Shown: piece after piece, positions 18,484 through 26,499 of the stretch
Position numbering within the stretch: the stretch's first letter is position 1
Layout: every line of letters begins with the position of its first letter
Notes under the pieces: generated by a model
The model's input: only the letters and a program-made list of their open reading frames with translations
Database searches by the model: none
Told to the model about the DNA's origin: nothing
DNA from: Roseburia hominis
GTDB taxonomy: Bacteria; Bacillota; Clostridia; Lachnospirales; Lachnospiraceae
Assembly: GCA_021771815.1 (NCBI GenBank)
Contig: JAETOE010000034.1
Coordinates: forward strand, 1-37,197
Reading direction: 5' to 3'
DNA length: 37,197 nucleotides
Position numbers and translations under genes: made by a program

Positions 18484-18891
18484 ATGGCGGATGCAGTAAA
18501 GATAAGCTATAAGATTTTTCTGGAGGCGGAGGACGTATCGCAGTCGCGAATTCTTTCCTGCGCGTCCTATATGAGAAATATTCTGGCGGGATGCGGCAAT
18601 TCCTATATCAGCCGTGCGGCGCTGGACGACGAGAGCGATATGGATGATTTCGCGCTGCGGCTATTCGTGGACGAGGAGATCCGGGAAGCGGAGTGCAGCA
18701 ATGAGGAGATGGCGGAGAGTTTCATCGACGATATGGCTGGACTTGTGACCGAGATCGCGCAGGCGCACTCATTTCTTGAGATGGAGGGCAGTTTTTCCAT
18801 AAGCTATAAGGGGGAGACGGTTTCTTACGCATATACCTCATGGGGCGGCGACGACGGATGCGATTTTTGTGAGATCGAGGCGGCGGAGTAA
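18484..18891 (+). CDS. Hypothetical protein, acidic, about 135 residues
   Basis: I do not recognise this protein. From the ATG at 18484 it has 135 residues and is strongly acidic, with a mixed helical middle (AALDDESDMDDFALRLFVDEEIREAE, positions about 43-68) and an aromatic, glycine-rich tail containing SYAYTSWGGDDGCDFC. There is no signal peptide or membrane helix. GGAGACGAAGG lies just before the chosen start. Longer in-frame starts at 18367 and 18409 would add a basic N-terminus and cannot be excluded. Codon use is GC-rich like the conserved block that follows, so it belongs to the host backbone rather than the AT-rich segment. It could be a small regulatory or binding protein; no function is claimed. 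Confidence 0.6.
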   Translation: MADAVKISYKIFLEAEDVSQSRILSCASYMRNILAGCGNSYISRAALDDESDMDDFALRLFVDEEIREAECSNEEMAESFIDDMAGLVTEIAQAHSFLEMEGSFSISYKGETVSYAYTSWGGDDGCDFCEIEAAE

Positions 18892-18908
18892 ATTAATACT
18901 TTTTTTGG

Positions 18909-18937
18909 TTTCCAAAACGGGAATAGTCTGTTATAAT
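18909..18937 (+). promoter_or_regulatory. Promoter for the Asp23-family gene
   Basis: TATAAT (18932-18937) has a TG one base upstream (18929-18930), making an extended -10. TTTCCA (18909-18914) stands 17 bases upstream as a weak -35. The leader to the start at 18971 would be about 27 bases. Confidence 0.6.
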
Positions 18938-18970
18938 AAACGCATAATATCACTTAGGAGGCTGTTAGCA

Positions 18971-19348
18971 ATGGGTGAGGATCGTAAAACATTTAAAATA
19001 AAGGACGGTAATTTAGGAGAAGTGAAGATTGCAGATGAAGTGGTTGCCATCATCGCAGGACTTGCCGCTACTGAGGTGGAGGGTGTGGGTTCCATGGCTG
19101 GCAACATCACAAATGAACTGGTAAGTAAGCTTGGTATGAAGAACCTTTCCAAGGGCATCCGTGTGGAGGTGTTCGAGGGAACGGTCAGCGTGGATGTCGC
19201 ATTGAATATCTCTTATGGCTATTCGATTCCTGAAGTATCTGCGAAGGTGCAGGAGCGCGTGAAGAACGCGATTGAGAACATGACCGGACTGGAGGTTTCA
19301 ATCGTGAATATCCGTATCGCAAGTGTGGACATGGGCAGCAGCAAATAG
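18971..19348 (+). CDS. Asp23/Gls24 family envelope stress response protein
   Basis: The 125-residue protein matches the Asp23 (DUF322) family, equivalent to YqhY of Bacillus subtilis, which lies at the same place next to nusB. Typical segments are GEVKIADEVVAIIAGLAA, EVEGVGSM, VEVFEGTVSVDVALNISYG and the C-terminal VSIVNIRIASV. Members are associated with the cell envelope and stress tolerance; YqhY has also been linked to acetyl-CoA carboxylase function. No membrane helix is present, so the protein is cytoplasmic. AGGAGG lies nine bases before the ATG. An earlier in-frame start at 18869 overlaps the preceding gene and lacks the family N-terminus. A terminator hairpin follows before nusB. Confidence 0.9.
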   Translation: MGEDRKTFKIKDGNLGEVKIADEVVAIIAGLAATEVEGVGSMAGNITNELVSKLGMKNLSKGIRVEVFEGTVSVDVALNISYGYSIPEVSAKVQERVKNAIENMTGLEVSIVNIRIASVDMGSSK

Positions 19349-19375
19349 ACGCACCAGATTCACAGTGAATGTAAT

Positions 19376-19405
19376 AAAGGGTGTCCGTTGTGACATCCTT
19401 TTTTC
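19376..19405 (+). terminator. Terminator or attenuator between asp23 gene and nusB
   Basis: AAAGGGTGTC (19376-19385) pairs with GACATCCTTT (19392-19401) with one G-U pair over a six-base loop, followed by further T residues. No obvious promoter lies between it and nusB, so it may be a partial terminator that lets some transcription pass. Confidence 0.75.
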
Positions 19406-19442
19406 CTTGTGCAACAGGAAAGTATTCGGAGAGGACAGATCG

Positions 19443-19838
19443 ATGACAAGAAGAGAATTGAGAGAACAGATATTTAAGGTGCTGTTTGGCGCGGAGTTTC
19501 ATGACAGACAGGAGATGCCGGAGCAGATCGCAGTCTACGGGGAGACGGAGGAGGCATGGGATGAGAAGGACGGCGCATATATCAGGGAGAAATGCGAAAA
19601 TATTCTTGCGCGCCTGCCACAGATCGACGACGCTGTCAATGAGGCTGCAGAGGGCTGGAAGACCGGAAGGATGGGAAAGGTCGACCTTACTCTGATCCGC
19701 CTTGCGGTGTATGAGATGAAGTATGACGACGATGTTCCTGTCGGCGTTGCGATCAACGAGGCTGTGGAACTCGCCAAGAAATACGGAACGGACGATTCGC
19801 CTGCGTTTATTAACGGCGTACTGGCAAAGCTGGCATGA
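19443..19838 (+). CDS. nusB: Transcription antitermination factor NusB
   Basis: NusB joins NusA, NusE and NusG in antitermination of rRNA operons. The 131-residue protein has the family opening TRRELREQIFKVLFG and the conserved C-terminal segments RMGKVDLTLIRLAVYEM, VPVGVAINEAVELAKKYG and FINGVLAKL. Length is normal. The ATG at 19443 has GGAGAGG eight bases upstream. It overlaps the next gene, xseA, as ATGA. In Bacillus subtilis folD lies between nusB and xseA; here it is absent. Confidence 0.96.
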   Translation: MTRRELREQIFKVLFGAEFHDRQEMPEQIAVYGETEEAWDEKDGAYIREKCENILARLPQIDDAVNEAAEGWKTGRMGKVDLTLIRLAVYEMKYDDDVPVGVAINEAVELAKKYGTDDSPAFINGVLAKLA

Positions 19839-21091
19839 GAAAGAATGTTTATTCTGTCGGACAAGTGAATACATACATCAAGAACATGTTTGCGCAGGAT
19901 TTTATGCTGAACCGTATCAGCGTAAAGGGCGAGGTGTCGAACTGTAAGTATCACACGTCGGGGCATATTTATTTTACGCTCAAGGACGCGTCGGGGACGC
20001 TTAATGCGATCATGTTCGCGGGGAACCGTCGGACGGGGCTTGCCTTTCCGATGAAGGAGGGCGATAAGGTCATTGTGACCGGGTCGGTCGAGGTCTACGA
20101 GCGGGACGGCAAGTATCAGATCTATGCCAGAGAGATCGAACCTGACGGCATGGGTAACCTCTATCTGAAGTTCGAGGCGTTAAAGCGGGAACTCGAAGAG
20201 ATGGGAATGTTCGCCGATGAGTATAAGAAGCCGATCCCGAAGTATGCTGCGCGCATCGGCGTTGTGACGGCGCCGACAGGGGCGGCGGTGCAGGATATCC
20301 GCAATATTGCCGCTCGTAGAAACCCTTATGTACAGTTGATTTTATATCCGGCGCTTGTGCAGGGCGACGGCGCGGTTCAAAGCATTGTAAACGGCATTCA
20401 TGCGCTGGATGCTCTCGGCGTGGACGTGATGATCGTCGGGCGCGGCGGCGGTTCGATCGAGGATCTATGGGCGTTCAACGAGGAGGAGGTCGCAAGGGCG
20501 ATCTTCGAGTGCGAGACGCCTGTAATTTCTGCGGTCGGGCATCAGACGGACACAACGATTGCCGATTTTGTGGCGGATTTAAGGGCGCCCACGCCGTCGG
20601 CAGCGGCGGAACTGGCGGTGTTTGACTACAGACAGGTCAGAGAGTATATGGACGGATGTCTTGCACAGATGACGCGGCTTATGGAGAGAAGGCTTGAGGA
20701 AAAGCGGCAGAGAGTCTTGTATGCAAAAGAGCGTCTTCGGTATCTTAGTCCTGCCAATAAACTGCGTGAGAACCGCAAATATGCGGCGGATCTTTCGGAT
20801 GCGCTTGCGGCGCATATGACGCAGATCATTGGGGAGAAGCGTCATACGCTGGCGTTGCTCTCCGGGCAGCTGGAGGGGATGTCTCCCGTGAAAAAGCTGA
20901 GTCAGGGGTATTCCTATGTGGCGGATGCCGCGGGGCGGGCGGTCACGGACGCGTCGGATGTGAAGCCGGGCGACCTGCTGTCGGTGCACTTGTATAAGGG
21001 CGCGCTCATGGCGCAGGTGACGGAGACGAAACCGCAGAATGGGATAAATGCGGGCGAAAGTGATGGAGACGAAGATGCAGAAGTAGGATAA
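19835..21091 (+). CDS. xseA: Exodeoxyribonuclease VII large subunit
   Basis: XseA is the catalytic subunit of exonuclease VII, which degrades single-stranded DNA. The 418-residue protein has an N-terminal OB-fold (about 5-100, VNTYIKNMF, GEVSNCKYHTSGHIYFTLKD). The core contains RIGVVTAPTGAAVQDI (140-155), VMIVGRGGGSIEDLWAFNEE (199-218) and AVGHQTDTTIADFVADLRA (233-251). A coiled region rich in Arg and Glu follows (about 275-340). The start overlaps the nusB stop. The last 16 residues come from a 41-base sequence that is repeated imperfectly just downstream, so the present stop codon appears to have been created by a local duplication. Confidence 0.96.
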   Translation: MRKNVYSVGQVNTYIKNMFAQDFMLNRISVKGEVSNCKYHTSGHIYFTLKDASGTLNAIMFAGNRRTGLAFPMKEGDKVIVTGSVEVYERDGKYQIYAREIEPDGMGNLYLKFEALKRELEEMGMFADEYKKPIPKYAARIGVVTAPTGAAVQDIRNIAARRNPYVQLILYPALVQGDGAVQSIVNGIHALDALGVDVMIVGRGGGSIEDLWAFNEEEVARAIFECETPVISAVGHQTDTTIADFVADLRAPTPSAAAELAVFDYRQVREYMDGCLAQMTRLMERRLEEKRQRVLYAKERLRYLSPANKLRENRKYAADLSDALAAHMTQIIGEKRHTLALLSGQLEGMSPVKKLSQGYSYVADAAGRAVTDASDVKPGDLLSVHLYKGALMAQVTETKPQNGINAGESDGDEDAEVG

Positions 21092-21126
21092 ATGCAGGCG
21101 AAAGCGATGGAGGCGAGGCTGCAGAA
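21042..21126 (+). repeat. Imperfect 41-base tandem repeat across the xseA stop
   Basis: Copy one (21042-21082) and copy two (21086-21126) begin GGATAAATGC and end GCAGAA, differing at only about five positions. The 44-base period is not a multiple of three. The xseA reading frame therefore meets TAA in the second copy at 21089-21091, whereas copy two read in the original frame would end at a TAA just after it. Confidence 0.85.
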
Positions 21127-21211
21127 TAATTATTAGGACGGGGAAATTGTGCAGGCCGCAGATGACGAACATGCTACGTTTGTAAAAATATAATCACAAG
21201 GACGGAAAATT

Positions 21212-21427
21212 ATGAGCGAGAAGAAAGACAAGCCGACGTTAGAGGAGAGCTTTGCGAAAATAGAATCAATTTTAGCGCAGATGGAGGATCAGGAGACTTC
21301 CCTGGAGGAGGCGTTCGGTCTGTATCAGGCGGGCGTGGGAGAACTTAAGACCTGTAATGTGATTCTGGACGAGGTCGAGAAGAAGATGCAGATCTTGAAT
21401 GCAGACGGGGAATTAGAAGAGCTGTAG
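21212..21427 (+). CDS. xseB: Exodeoxyribonuclease VII small subunit
   Basis: XseB binds XseA to form exonuclease VII. The 71-residue helical protein shows the family pattern LEESFAKIESILAQMED, SLEEAFGLYQAGVGELKTC and a C-terminal ILDEVEKKMQIL. Length is typical. It follows xseA after 120 bases, a larger gap than usual because of the duplicated sequence at the end of xseA. AAGGACGG precedes the ATG. ispA starts 23 bases after its stop, in the same operon. Confidence 0.95.
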   Translation: MSEKKDKPTLEESFAKIESILAQMEDQETSLEEAFGLYQAGVGELKTCNVILDEVEKKMQILNADGELEEL

Positions 21428-21449
21428 GACGGCGGAAAGGATGTGCCAA

Positions 21450-22340
21450 ATGGATATCAGAGCAGAGATGACGGAGCGCACGGCGCAGATAGAGACGATT
21501 CTTAAGGCGTATCTTCCAAGGGAAGAGGGCTATCAGAAGACAATCATGGAAGCGATGAATTACAGCGTGCTGGTCGGAGGAAAGAGGCTCCGTCCCATGC
21601 TGATGCAGGAAACGTACCGTCTTTTCGGCGGCAGGTCGAAGGTGATTGAGCCGTTCATGGCAGCGATCGAGATGATTCATACCTATTCGTTGGTGCATGA
21701 TGATCTTCCGGCGATGGACAACGATGAATACCGCAGGGGAAAGAAAACGACGCACGCAGTCTTTGGAGAAGCGATGGGGATTCTCGCCGGGGATGCGCTT
21801 CTTAATTATGCGTACGAGACGGCGGCACGCGCGTTTGACATCGAGCCGGACAATCCGGACGTGTGCCACGCATTTCAGATATTAGCGCAGAAAGCGGGCA
21901 TCTACGGCATGGTCGGAGGACAGACTGTGGATGTGGAGTCCGAGGGTGCTTCCGATATGACGAAGGAAAAGCTGGACTTTATCTACCGGCTTAAGACGAG
22001 CGCGCTCATCGAGGCATCCATGCAGGTCGGCGCAGTGCTTGCAGGAGCGACGGCGGGGGAGCAGAAGATTATCGGAGAGATTGCGGGAGCCGTGGGGCTT
22101 GCGTTCCAGATTCAGGATGATATTTTAGACGTTACCAGTACGCAGGAGGTGCTTGGAAAGCCGATCGGAAGCGATGAGAAGAACCACAAGACCACCTACG
22201 TGACCTATGAGGGTTTAAAGAAGGCGCGGGAGGATGTCCAAACGATATCGGAACGCGCGATCGCGCAGATGGATGAGCTGGTCGTGAAGAATGAATTTCT
22301 GACGGAATTGCTCAGATATCTGATTTCCCGGGAGAAATAG
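21450..22340 (+). CDS. ispA: Farnesyl diphosphate synthase / polyprenyl synthetase
   Basis: The enzyme condenses isopentenyl and dimethylallyl diphosphates to geranyl and farnesyl diphosphate for lipid carriers and quinones. The 296-residue protein has both aspartate-rich motifs: DDLPAMDND (84-92) and DDILD (223-227). Other family segments are GGKRLRPML, the magnesium-site histidine in YSLVHDD, and GSDEKNHKTTYVTYEG. The start at 21450 is chosen over an ATG at 21441, because GGAAAGG (21434-21440) is directly against the first ATG and nine bases from the second. It is followed by dxs, the first enzyme of the MEP pathway, so precursor and polymer synthesis are linked. Confidence 0.95.
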   Translation: MDIRAEMTERTAQIETILKAYLPREEGYQKTIMEAMNYSVLVGGKRLRPMLMQETYRLFGGRSKVIEPFMAAIEMIHTYSLVHDDLPAMDNDEYRRGKKTTHAVFGEAMGILAGDALLNYAYETAARAFDIEPDNPDVCHAFQILAQKAGIYGMVGGQTVDVESEGASDMTKEKLDFIYRLKTSALIEASMQVGAVLAGATAGEQKIIGEIAGAVGLAFQIQDDILDVTSTQEVLGKPIGSDEKNHKTTYVTYEGLKKAREDVQTISERAIAQMDELVVKNEFLTELLRYLISREK

Positions 22341-22368
22341 ACTGTGATAAGGAACAGAGGTGCTCTGT

Positions 22369-24246
22369 ATGATATTAGAACGAATTCAGAAGGAAAATGA
22401 CATCAAGGAGCTGTCCGATGACGAGTTAAAGCTTCTGGCATCGGAAATACGGGAATTTTTGATCGAGAAGATTTCTGTGACCGGAGGTCATCTTGCGTCC
22501 AACCTTGGCGTTGTGGAGCTTACGATGGCGCTTCATCTTTTCATGGAGTTCCCGAAGGATAAGCTGATTTGGGATGTGGGGCACCAGTCCTATACGCACA
22601 AGCTTCTGACAGGAAGGCGGGATGGCTTTGAAACGCTGCGCAAGTACGGCGGAATGAGCGGTTTCCCGAAGCGCAGGGAGAGCGAGTGCGACAGCTTTGA
22701 CACGGGACACAGTTCAACGTCCATTTCTGCAGGGCTTGGCTATGCGCACGCGAGGGAGATCTCAGGGGAGGACTATAAGGTCGTCTCGGTGATCGGCGAC
22801 GGCGCGCTGACCGGGGGCATGGCGTTTGAGGCGCTCAACAACGCAGCGCAGCTTACATCGAATTTTATTATCGTGCTGAACGATAACAATATGTCCATTT
22901 CCGAGAATGTGGGAGGACTTTCCGGTTATCTCTCGGGCTTTCGGACGGCAGACGCCTACCGGGACTTAAAGCTTGGTGTCATGAATTCGCTCAACAAGAT
23001 TCCGGTGTACGGCGACCGGATGGTGGAGCATATACGAAGGGCGAAGAGCGGTATTAAGCAGCTCTTTATTCCGGGGATGCTTTTTGAGGAGCTGGGAATC
23101 ATCTATTTGGGTCCGGTGGACGGCGGCGATATCAAGGGAATTTTAAAATTGCTGCGGGAGGCATCCCATATCGACGGACCGGTCATGGTGCATGTCATTA
23201 CCCACAAAGGGGCGGGCTATGCTCCGGCAGAGCGGCATCCTGCGCGGTTTCATGGAACTGAGCCGTTTGAGATCGAGACGGGACTTCCGAAGCATCCGAG
23301 ATCGACGGCGAATTATACGGATATTTTTTCTACGGTCATGCGCAAGCTTGGCGACAGGGATGAGAAGGTCGTCGCCATCACAGCCGCAATGACGGACGGT
23401 ACGGGCTTGAAGCGGTTCCACAATATGTTCCCGGAGCGTTTCTTTGATGTGGGAATTGCGGAGGAGCATGCAGTCACATTTGCGGCGGGACTTGCGGCGG
23501 GAGGCTTAAAGCCTGTGTTCGCAGTGTATTCTTCCTTCCTGCAGCGCGCTTACGATCAGATTCTTCACGACGTCTGTATTCAGAATCTTCCGGTGGTCTT
23601 TGCCATTGACCGGGCGGGGCTTGTCGGAAGCGACGGTGAGACGCATCAGGGAATTTTCGATATTTCTTATTTATCCACCGTTCCCAATATGACGGTCATG
23701 GCGCCGAAGAATAAATGGGAATTGTCGGATATGCTCAAGTATGCGGTTGATTTTCAGGCGCCGATTGCGGTAAGATACCCGAGAGGGACGGCGTACGACG
23801 GTTTGAAGGAGTTCCGCGCGCCGATTGCATATGGGAAGAGCGAGTGGATCTACAGGGAGTCGGAGATAGCACTTTTTGCGCTTGGCTCGATGGTAAAGAC
23901 GGCGGAGACGGTGCGGGAGAGACTAAAAGAACTGGGGTATGCCGCAAGCCTTATCAACGCGCGGTTCGCAAAGCCTTTGGACGAGGAGACGCTGCTTGAG
24001 GCGGCAGCACGCCATAAGCTGATCGTCACCCTGGAGGAGAATGTGATAAACGGTGGTATGGGCGAGCATGTTCTCCGCTTTTATGAGGAGCATGGATGTG
24101 ATGTGTCCGTGCTTGTGATCGCGATACCCGACGTATATGTGGAGCATGGAAATGTGGACCTTCTGCGGAAGGAGATCGGCATTGACGAGGAGAGTGTTCT
24201 GGCGAGGGTCATAGAGGCATACAAGAGCTTAGCGGGAAAGGAATAG
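22369..24246 (+). CDS. dxs: 1-Deoxy-D-xylulose-5-phosphate synthase
   Basis: Dxs joins pyruvate and glyceraldehyde 3-phosphate with thiamine diphosphate, the first step of the MEP isoprenoid pathway. The 625-residue protein has the substrate-channel segment LIWDVGHQSYTHKLLTGR, the thiamine diphosphate motif GDGALTGGMAFEALN (143-157), and NDNNMSISENVG. The catalytic-glutamate region is DVGIAEEHAVTFAAGLA, and the C-terminal domain has DRAGLVGSDGETHQG. Length is normal. The ATG at 22369 has GAGG eight bases upstream and begins like family members; an ATG at 22360 adds three residues but would overlap the RBS. It lies between ispA and tlyA, as in other Firmicutes. Confidence 0.97.
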   Translation: MILERIQKENDIKELSDDELKLLASEIREFLIEKISVTGGHLASNLGVVELTMALHLFMEFPKDKLIWDVGHQSYTHKLLTGRRDGFETLRKYGGMSGFPKRRESECDSFDTGHSSTSISAGLGYAHAREISGEDYKVVSVIGDGALTGGMAFEALNNAAQLTSNFIIVLNDNNMSISENVGGLSGYLSGFRTADAYRDLKLGVMNSLNKIPVYGDRMVEHIRRAKSGIKQLFIPGMLFEELGIIYLGPVDGGDIKGILKLLREASHIDGPVMVHVITHKGAGYAPAERHPARFHGTEPFEIETGLPKHPRSTANYTDIFSTVMRKLGDRDEKVVAITAAMTDGTGLKRFHNMFPERFFDVGIAEEHAVTFAAGLAAGGLKPVFAVYSSFLQRAYDQILHDVCIQNLPVVFAIDRAGLVGSDGETHQGIFDISYLSTVPNMTVMAPKNKWELSDMLKYAVDFQAPIAVRYPRGTAYDGLKEFRAPIAYGKSEWIYRESEIALFALGSMVKTAETVRERLKELGYAASLINARFAKPLDEETLLEAAARHKLIVTLEENVINGGMGEHVLRFYEEHGCDVSVLVIAIPDVYVEHGNVDLLRKEIGIDEESVLARVIEAYKSLAGKE

Positions 24247-24250
24247 ACAT

Positions 24251-25054
24251 TTGAAAGAAAGATTAGATGTTTTGCTGGTAAACAGAGGACTTGCTCCTTC
24301 CAGGGAGAAGGCGAAGACGATGATTATGGAAGGGAATGTCTTTGTCGAAAATGTGCGGGAGGACAAAGCGGGAACCACATTCGACACGGGCGTGGCGATC
24401 GAAGTCAAGGGCAGCACGTTAAAGTATGTAAGCCGCGGAGGTTTAAAGCTTGAGAAGGCGATGACACATTTTGATATTACGTTGGACGGTAAGATCTGCA
24501 TGGATATTGGCGCTTCAACAGGCGGATTTACAGACTGTATGCTGCAGAATGGCGCGGTGAAGGTATACGCCGTGGACGTGGGGTATGGGCAGTTCGCCTG
24601 GAAGCTGCGCCAGGATTCCCGGGTAGTGTGCATGGAGAAGACGAACATCCGCTATGTGACTCCGGAGGATATCGCAGACGCACTTGATTTCGCGTCGGTG
24701 GACGTCTCGTTCATTTCACTGACGAAGGTGCTCGTCCCCGCGAGAGCGCTGCTAAAAGAGGGCGGTGAGATGGTCTGTCTGATCAAGCCGCAGTTCGAGG
24801 CAGGACGCGAGAAGGTCGGGAAGAAAGGCGTGGTAAGGGACGCGTCCGTGCATGAGGAAGTCATTCATACGGTCGTTACCTTTGCGGAGGAACAGGGGTT
24901 TTGCGTAAAGAATCTGGAGTATTCGCCGATCAAGGGACCGGAGGGCAATATCGAGTATCTCGTGCATCTTAAGAAGGAAGAGCAGAGAGACAGGGAGGAT
25001 GCGGTTGATATCCATGCCGTGGTTGCGGCGGCGCATAAAGAGTTGGATCATTAG
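24251..25054 (+). CDS. tlyA: TlyA family rRNA 2'-O-methyltransferase
   Basis: TlyA (YqxC in Bacillus) methylates ribosomal RNA ribose and was once called hemolysin A. The 267-residue protein has an N-terminal S4 domain (1-60, KERLDVLLVNRGLAPSREKA). An FtsJ/RrmJ-type methyltransferase domain follows, with the SAM-binding segment CMDIGASTGGFTDCMLQNGA and a later DVSFISLTKVL. The linker SRGGLKLEKA is typical. The start is a TTG at 24251, with AAAGGAA at the end of dxs as the likely RBS; no better ATG is near and the family N-terminus begins here. It lies five bases after dxs and 18 before nadK. Confidence 0.94.
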   Translation: MKERLDVLLVNRGLAPSREKAKTMIMEGNVFVENVREDKAGTTFDTGVAIEVKGSTLKYVSRGGLKLEKAMTHFDITLDGKICMDIGASTGGFTDCMLQNGAVKVYAVDVGYGQFAWKLRQDSRVVCMEKTNIRYVTPEDIADALDFASVDVSFISLTKVLVPARALLKEGGEMVCLIKPQFEAGREKVGKKGVVRDASVHEEVIHTVVTFAEEQGFCVKNLEYSPIKGPEGNIEYLVHLKKEEQRDREDAVDIHAVVAAAHKELDH

Positions 25055-25072
25055 CGGCAGGTGAGGAAGCGT

Positions 25073-25933
25073 ATGAGACGTTTTTTGATTATCGCAAATA
25101 CTTATAAAGACGAGGGTGGAAGGCTTACCGCTGAACTGTCGTCTTATATCAGGGAAAAGGGAGGCGTCTGCGAGAACTTTTTTTCGAATGGAGAGAGCCT
25201 TAGCGCCGCCGCACCGCGTATGGAGGAGCTTGCGCCCGGAACGGAAGGCGTGATCGTGCTCGGCGGGGACGGCACGCTGATCCGTGCGGCGGCAAGTCTT
25301 GTGGACAGTGCACTGCCGCTTATCGGCGTTAATCTCGGTACGCTGGGATATTTGTGTGAACTTGAGGAGAGCAATGTGTTTTCGGCGATCGACCGGTTGA
25401 TGGCGGGTGACTATATGGTGGAACAGCGCATGATGCTGACCGGGCATGGGATCGCCGCGGGAAAAGAGGTCGAGGAGAGGATCGCGTTAAACGATATCGT
25501 CATACACCGCACAGGAGTGCTCTCGGTGGTGAGCCTCATCGTCTACGTCAACGGAGAGTATCTGAATACATTTCGGGCGGACGGCATCATTCTTTCTACG
25601 CCGACAGGCTCGACAGGCTATAATATGTCTGCCGGCGGACCGATCGTCGATCCCAAAGCGCAGATGATCCTGATTACGCCGATCAACGCGCACAATCTGA
25701 ATTCGAGAAGCATTGTCATCGGTGCGGAGGATGAGGTCGTGGTGGAGATCGGAAAGCGGCGCTCCCAGAAAGATGAGACGGTGGAGGTGAGCTTTGACGG
25801 GGACAACGCCGTAAAGCTTGCGGTCGGAGATCGTTTTACAATAAAGAAGGCAAAGGATACGGCGTGCATCTGTAAACTCAGCAACAAGAGTTTTTTGGAG
25901 ATATTAAGTAAGAAGATGCAGGGGTATACGTAA
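25073..25933 (+). CDS. nadK: NAD kinase
   Basis: The enzyme phosphorylates NAD to NADP. The 286-residue protein has the catalytic GGDGTLIRAA motif with D66, the following NLGTLGYL, and the second nucleotide-binding region LSTPTGSTGYNMSAGGPIVDP. The ATG at 25073 is chosen because AGGTGAGG lies six bases upstream; a GTG at 25061 falls inside that RBS. In Clostridia nadK often stands between tlyA and argR, as here, whereas in Bacillus tlyA is directly followed by ahrC. A structured 80-base leader separates it from argR. Confidence 0.96.
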   Translation: MRRFLIIANTYKDEGGRLTAELSSYIREKGGVCENFFSNGESLSAAAPRMEELAPGTEGVIVLGGDGTLIRAAASLVDSALPLIGVNLGTLGYLCELEESNVFSAIDRLMAGDYMVEQRMMLTGHGIAAGKEVEERIALNDIVIHRTGVLSVVSLIVYVNGEYLNTFRADGIILSTPTGSTGYNMSAGGPIVDPKAQMILITPINAHNLNSRSIVIGAEDEVVVEIGKRRSQKDETVEVSFDGDNAVKLAVGDRFTIKKAKDTACICKLSNKSFLEILSKKMQGYT

Positions 25934-26011
25934 GGGAGGGAAATCCCTCTGCTCACCAGAGGTTAGATTTTGCTCTCAAAATCGCATTTTGCTCCGCAAA
26001 ACAGGGAGGGA
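25934..26011 (+). promoter_or_regulatory. Chain of small hairpins in the argR leader
   Basis: Four stems can be drawn. GAGGG/CCCTC is at 25936-25949. CCTCTG/CAGAGG at 25946-25962 shares bases with the first, so the two exclude each other. GATTTTG/CAAAATC is at 25966-25983, and TTTTGC/GCAAAA at 25987-26001. The argR ribosome site GGGAGGGA (26004-26011) is an exact copy of 25934-25941 and could pair with TCCCTC (25944-25949) instead. This could be a translational switch or a dispersed palindromic repeat. Neither is proven. Confidence 0.5.
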
Positions 26012-26013
26012 TT

Positions 26014-26466
26014 ATGAAAACAAAACGACAGGCAAAGATACTGGAATTGATTAAGAAGAACGATATCGAGACACAGGAAGAACTGTCGGATTATCTGTTA
26101 AAAGAGGGATATCAGGTCACGCAGGCGACGGTGTCGCGGGATATCCGCGAACTGAAACTGACGAAGGTCGCGATGAGCAGCGGAAAGCAGAAATATGTTG
26201 CACTGCAGGAGACGGGCGAGGACCTGTCTAAGAAATATGTGCGCGTGTTCCATGACGGTTTCGTGTCTATGGACATGGCGCAGAATATCCTTGTGATCAA
26301 GACAGTTTCCGGTATGGCGATGGCGGTGGCGGCTGCGCTCGACGCGATGAATATGCACGAGATCGTGGGAAGCATTGCCGGGGATGACACGATCATGTGC
26401 GCAGTTCGGAGCGTAGATGATACCATTGCCGTGATGAACCGGCTGAGAAAGATTGTAGAGGAATAG
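26014..26466 (+). CDS. argR: Arginine repressor ArgR/AhrC
   Basis: ArgR is a hexameric DNA-binding protein that represses arginine synthesis and activates catabolism when arginine is bound. The 150-residue protein has a winged helix domain (1-70) with QEELSDYLLKEGYQVTQ and recognition segment ATVSRDIRELKL. An arginine-binding domain (80-150) has the ligand-binding GDDT at 123-126. Length is normal. GGAGG lies four to five bases before the ATG. It is placed between nadK and recN as in most Firmicutes. The unusually structured leader hints at translational or autoregulatory control. No ARG box was identified with confidence. Confidence 0.96.
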   Translation: MKTKRQAKILELIKKNDIETQEELSDYLLKEGYQVTQATVSRDIRELKLTKVAMSSGKQKYVALQETGEDLSKKYVRVFHDGFVSMDMAQNILVIKTVSGMAMAVAAALDAMNMHEIVGSIAGDDTIMCAVRSVDDTIAVMNRLRKIVEE

Positions 26467-26499
26467 AAGGATTCTTTTGGGGAGAGAAAAGGTGATTCT

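Noticed and set aside
26467-26499. LexA box in front of recN
   Set aside because: The 33-base gap has no GAAC-N4-GTTC sequence; only the site at 5421-5434 fits the SOS consensus.
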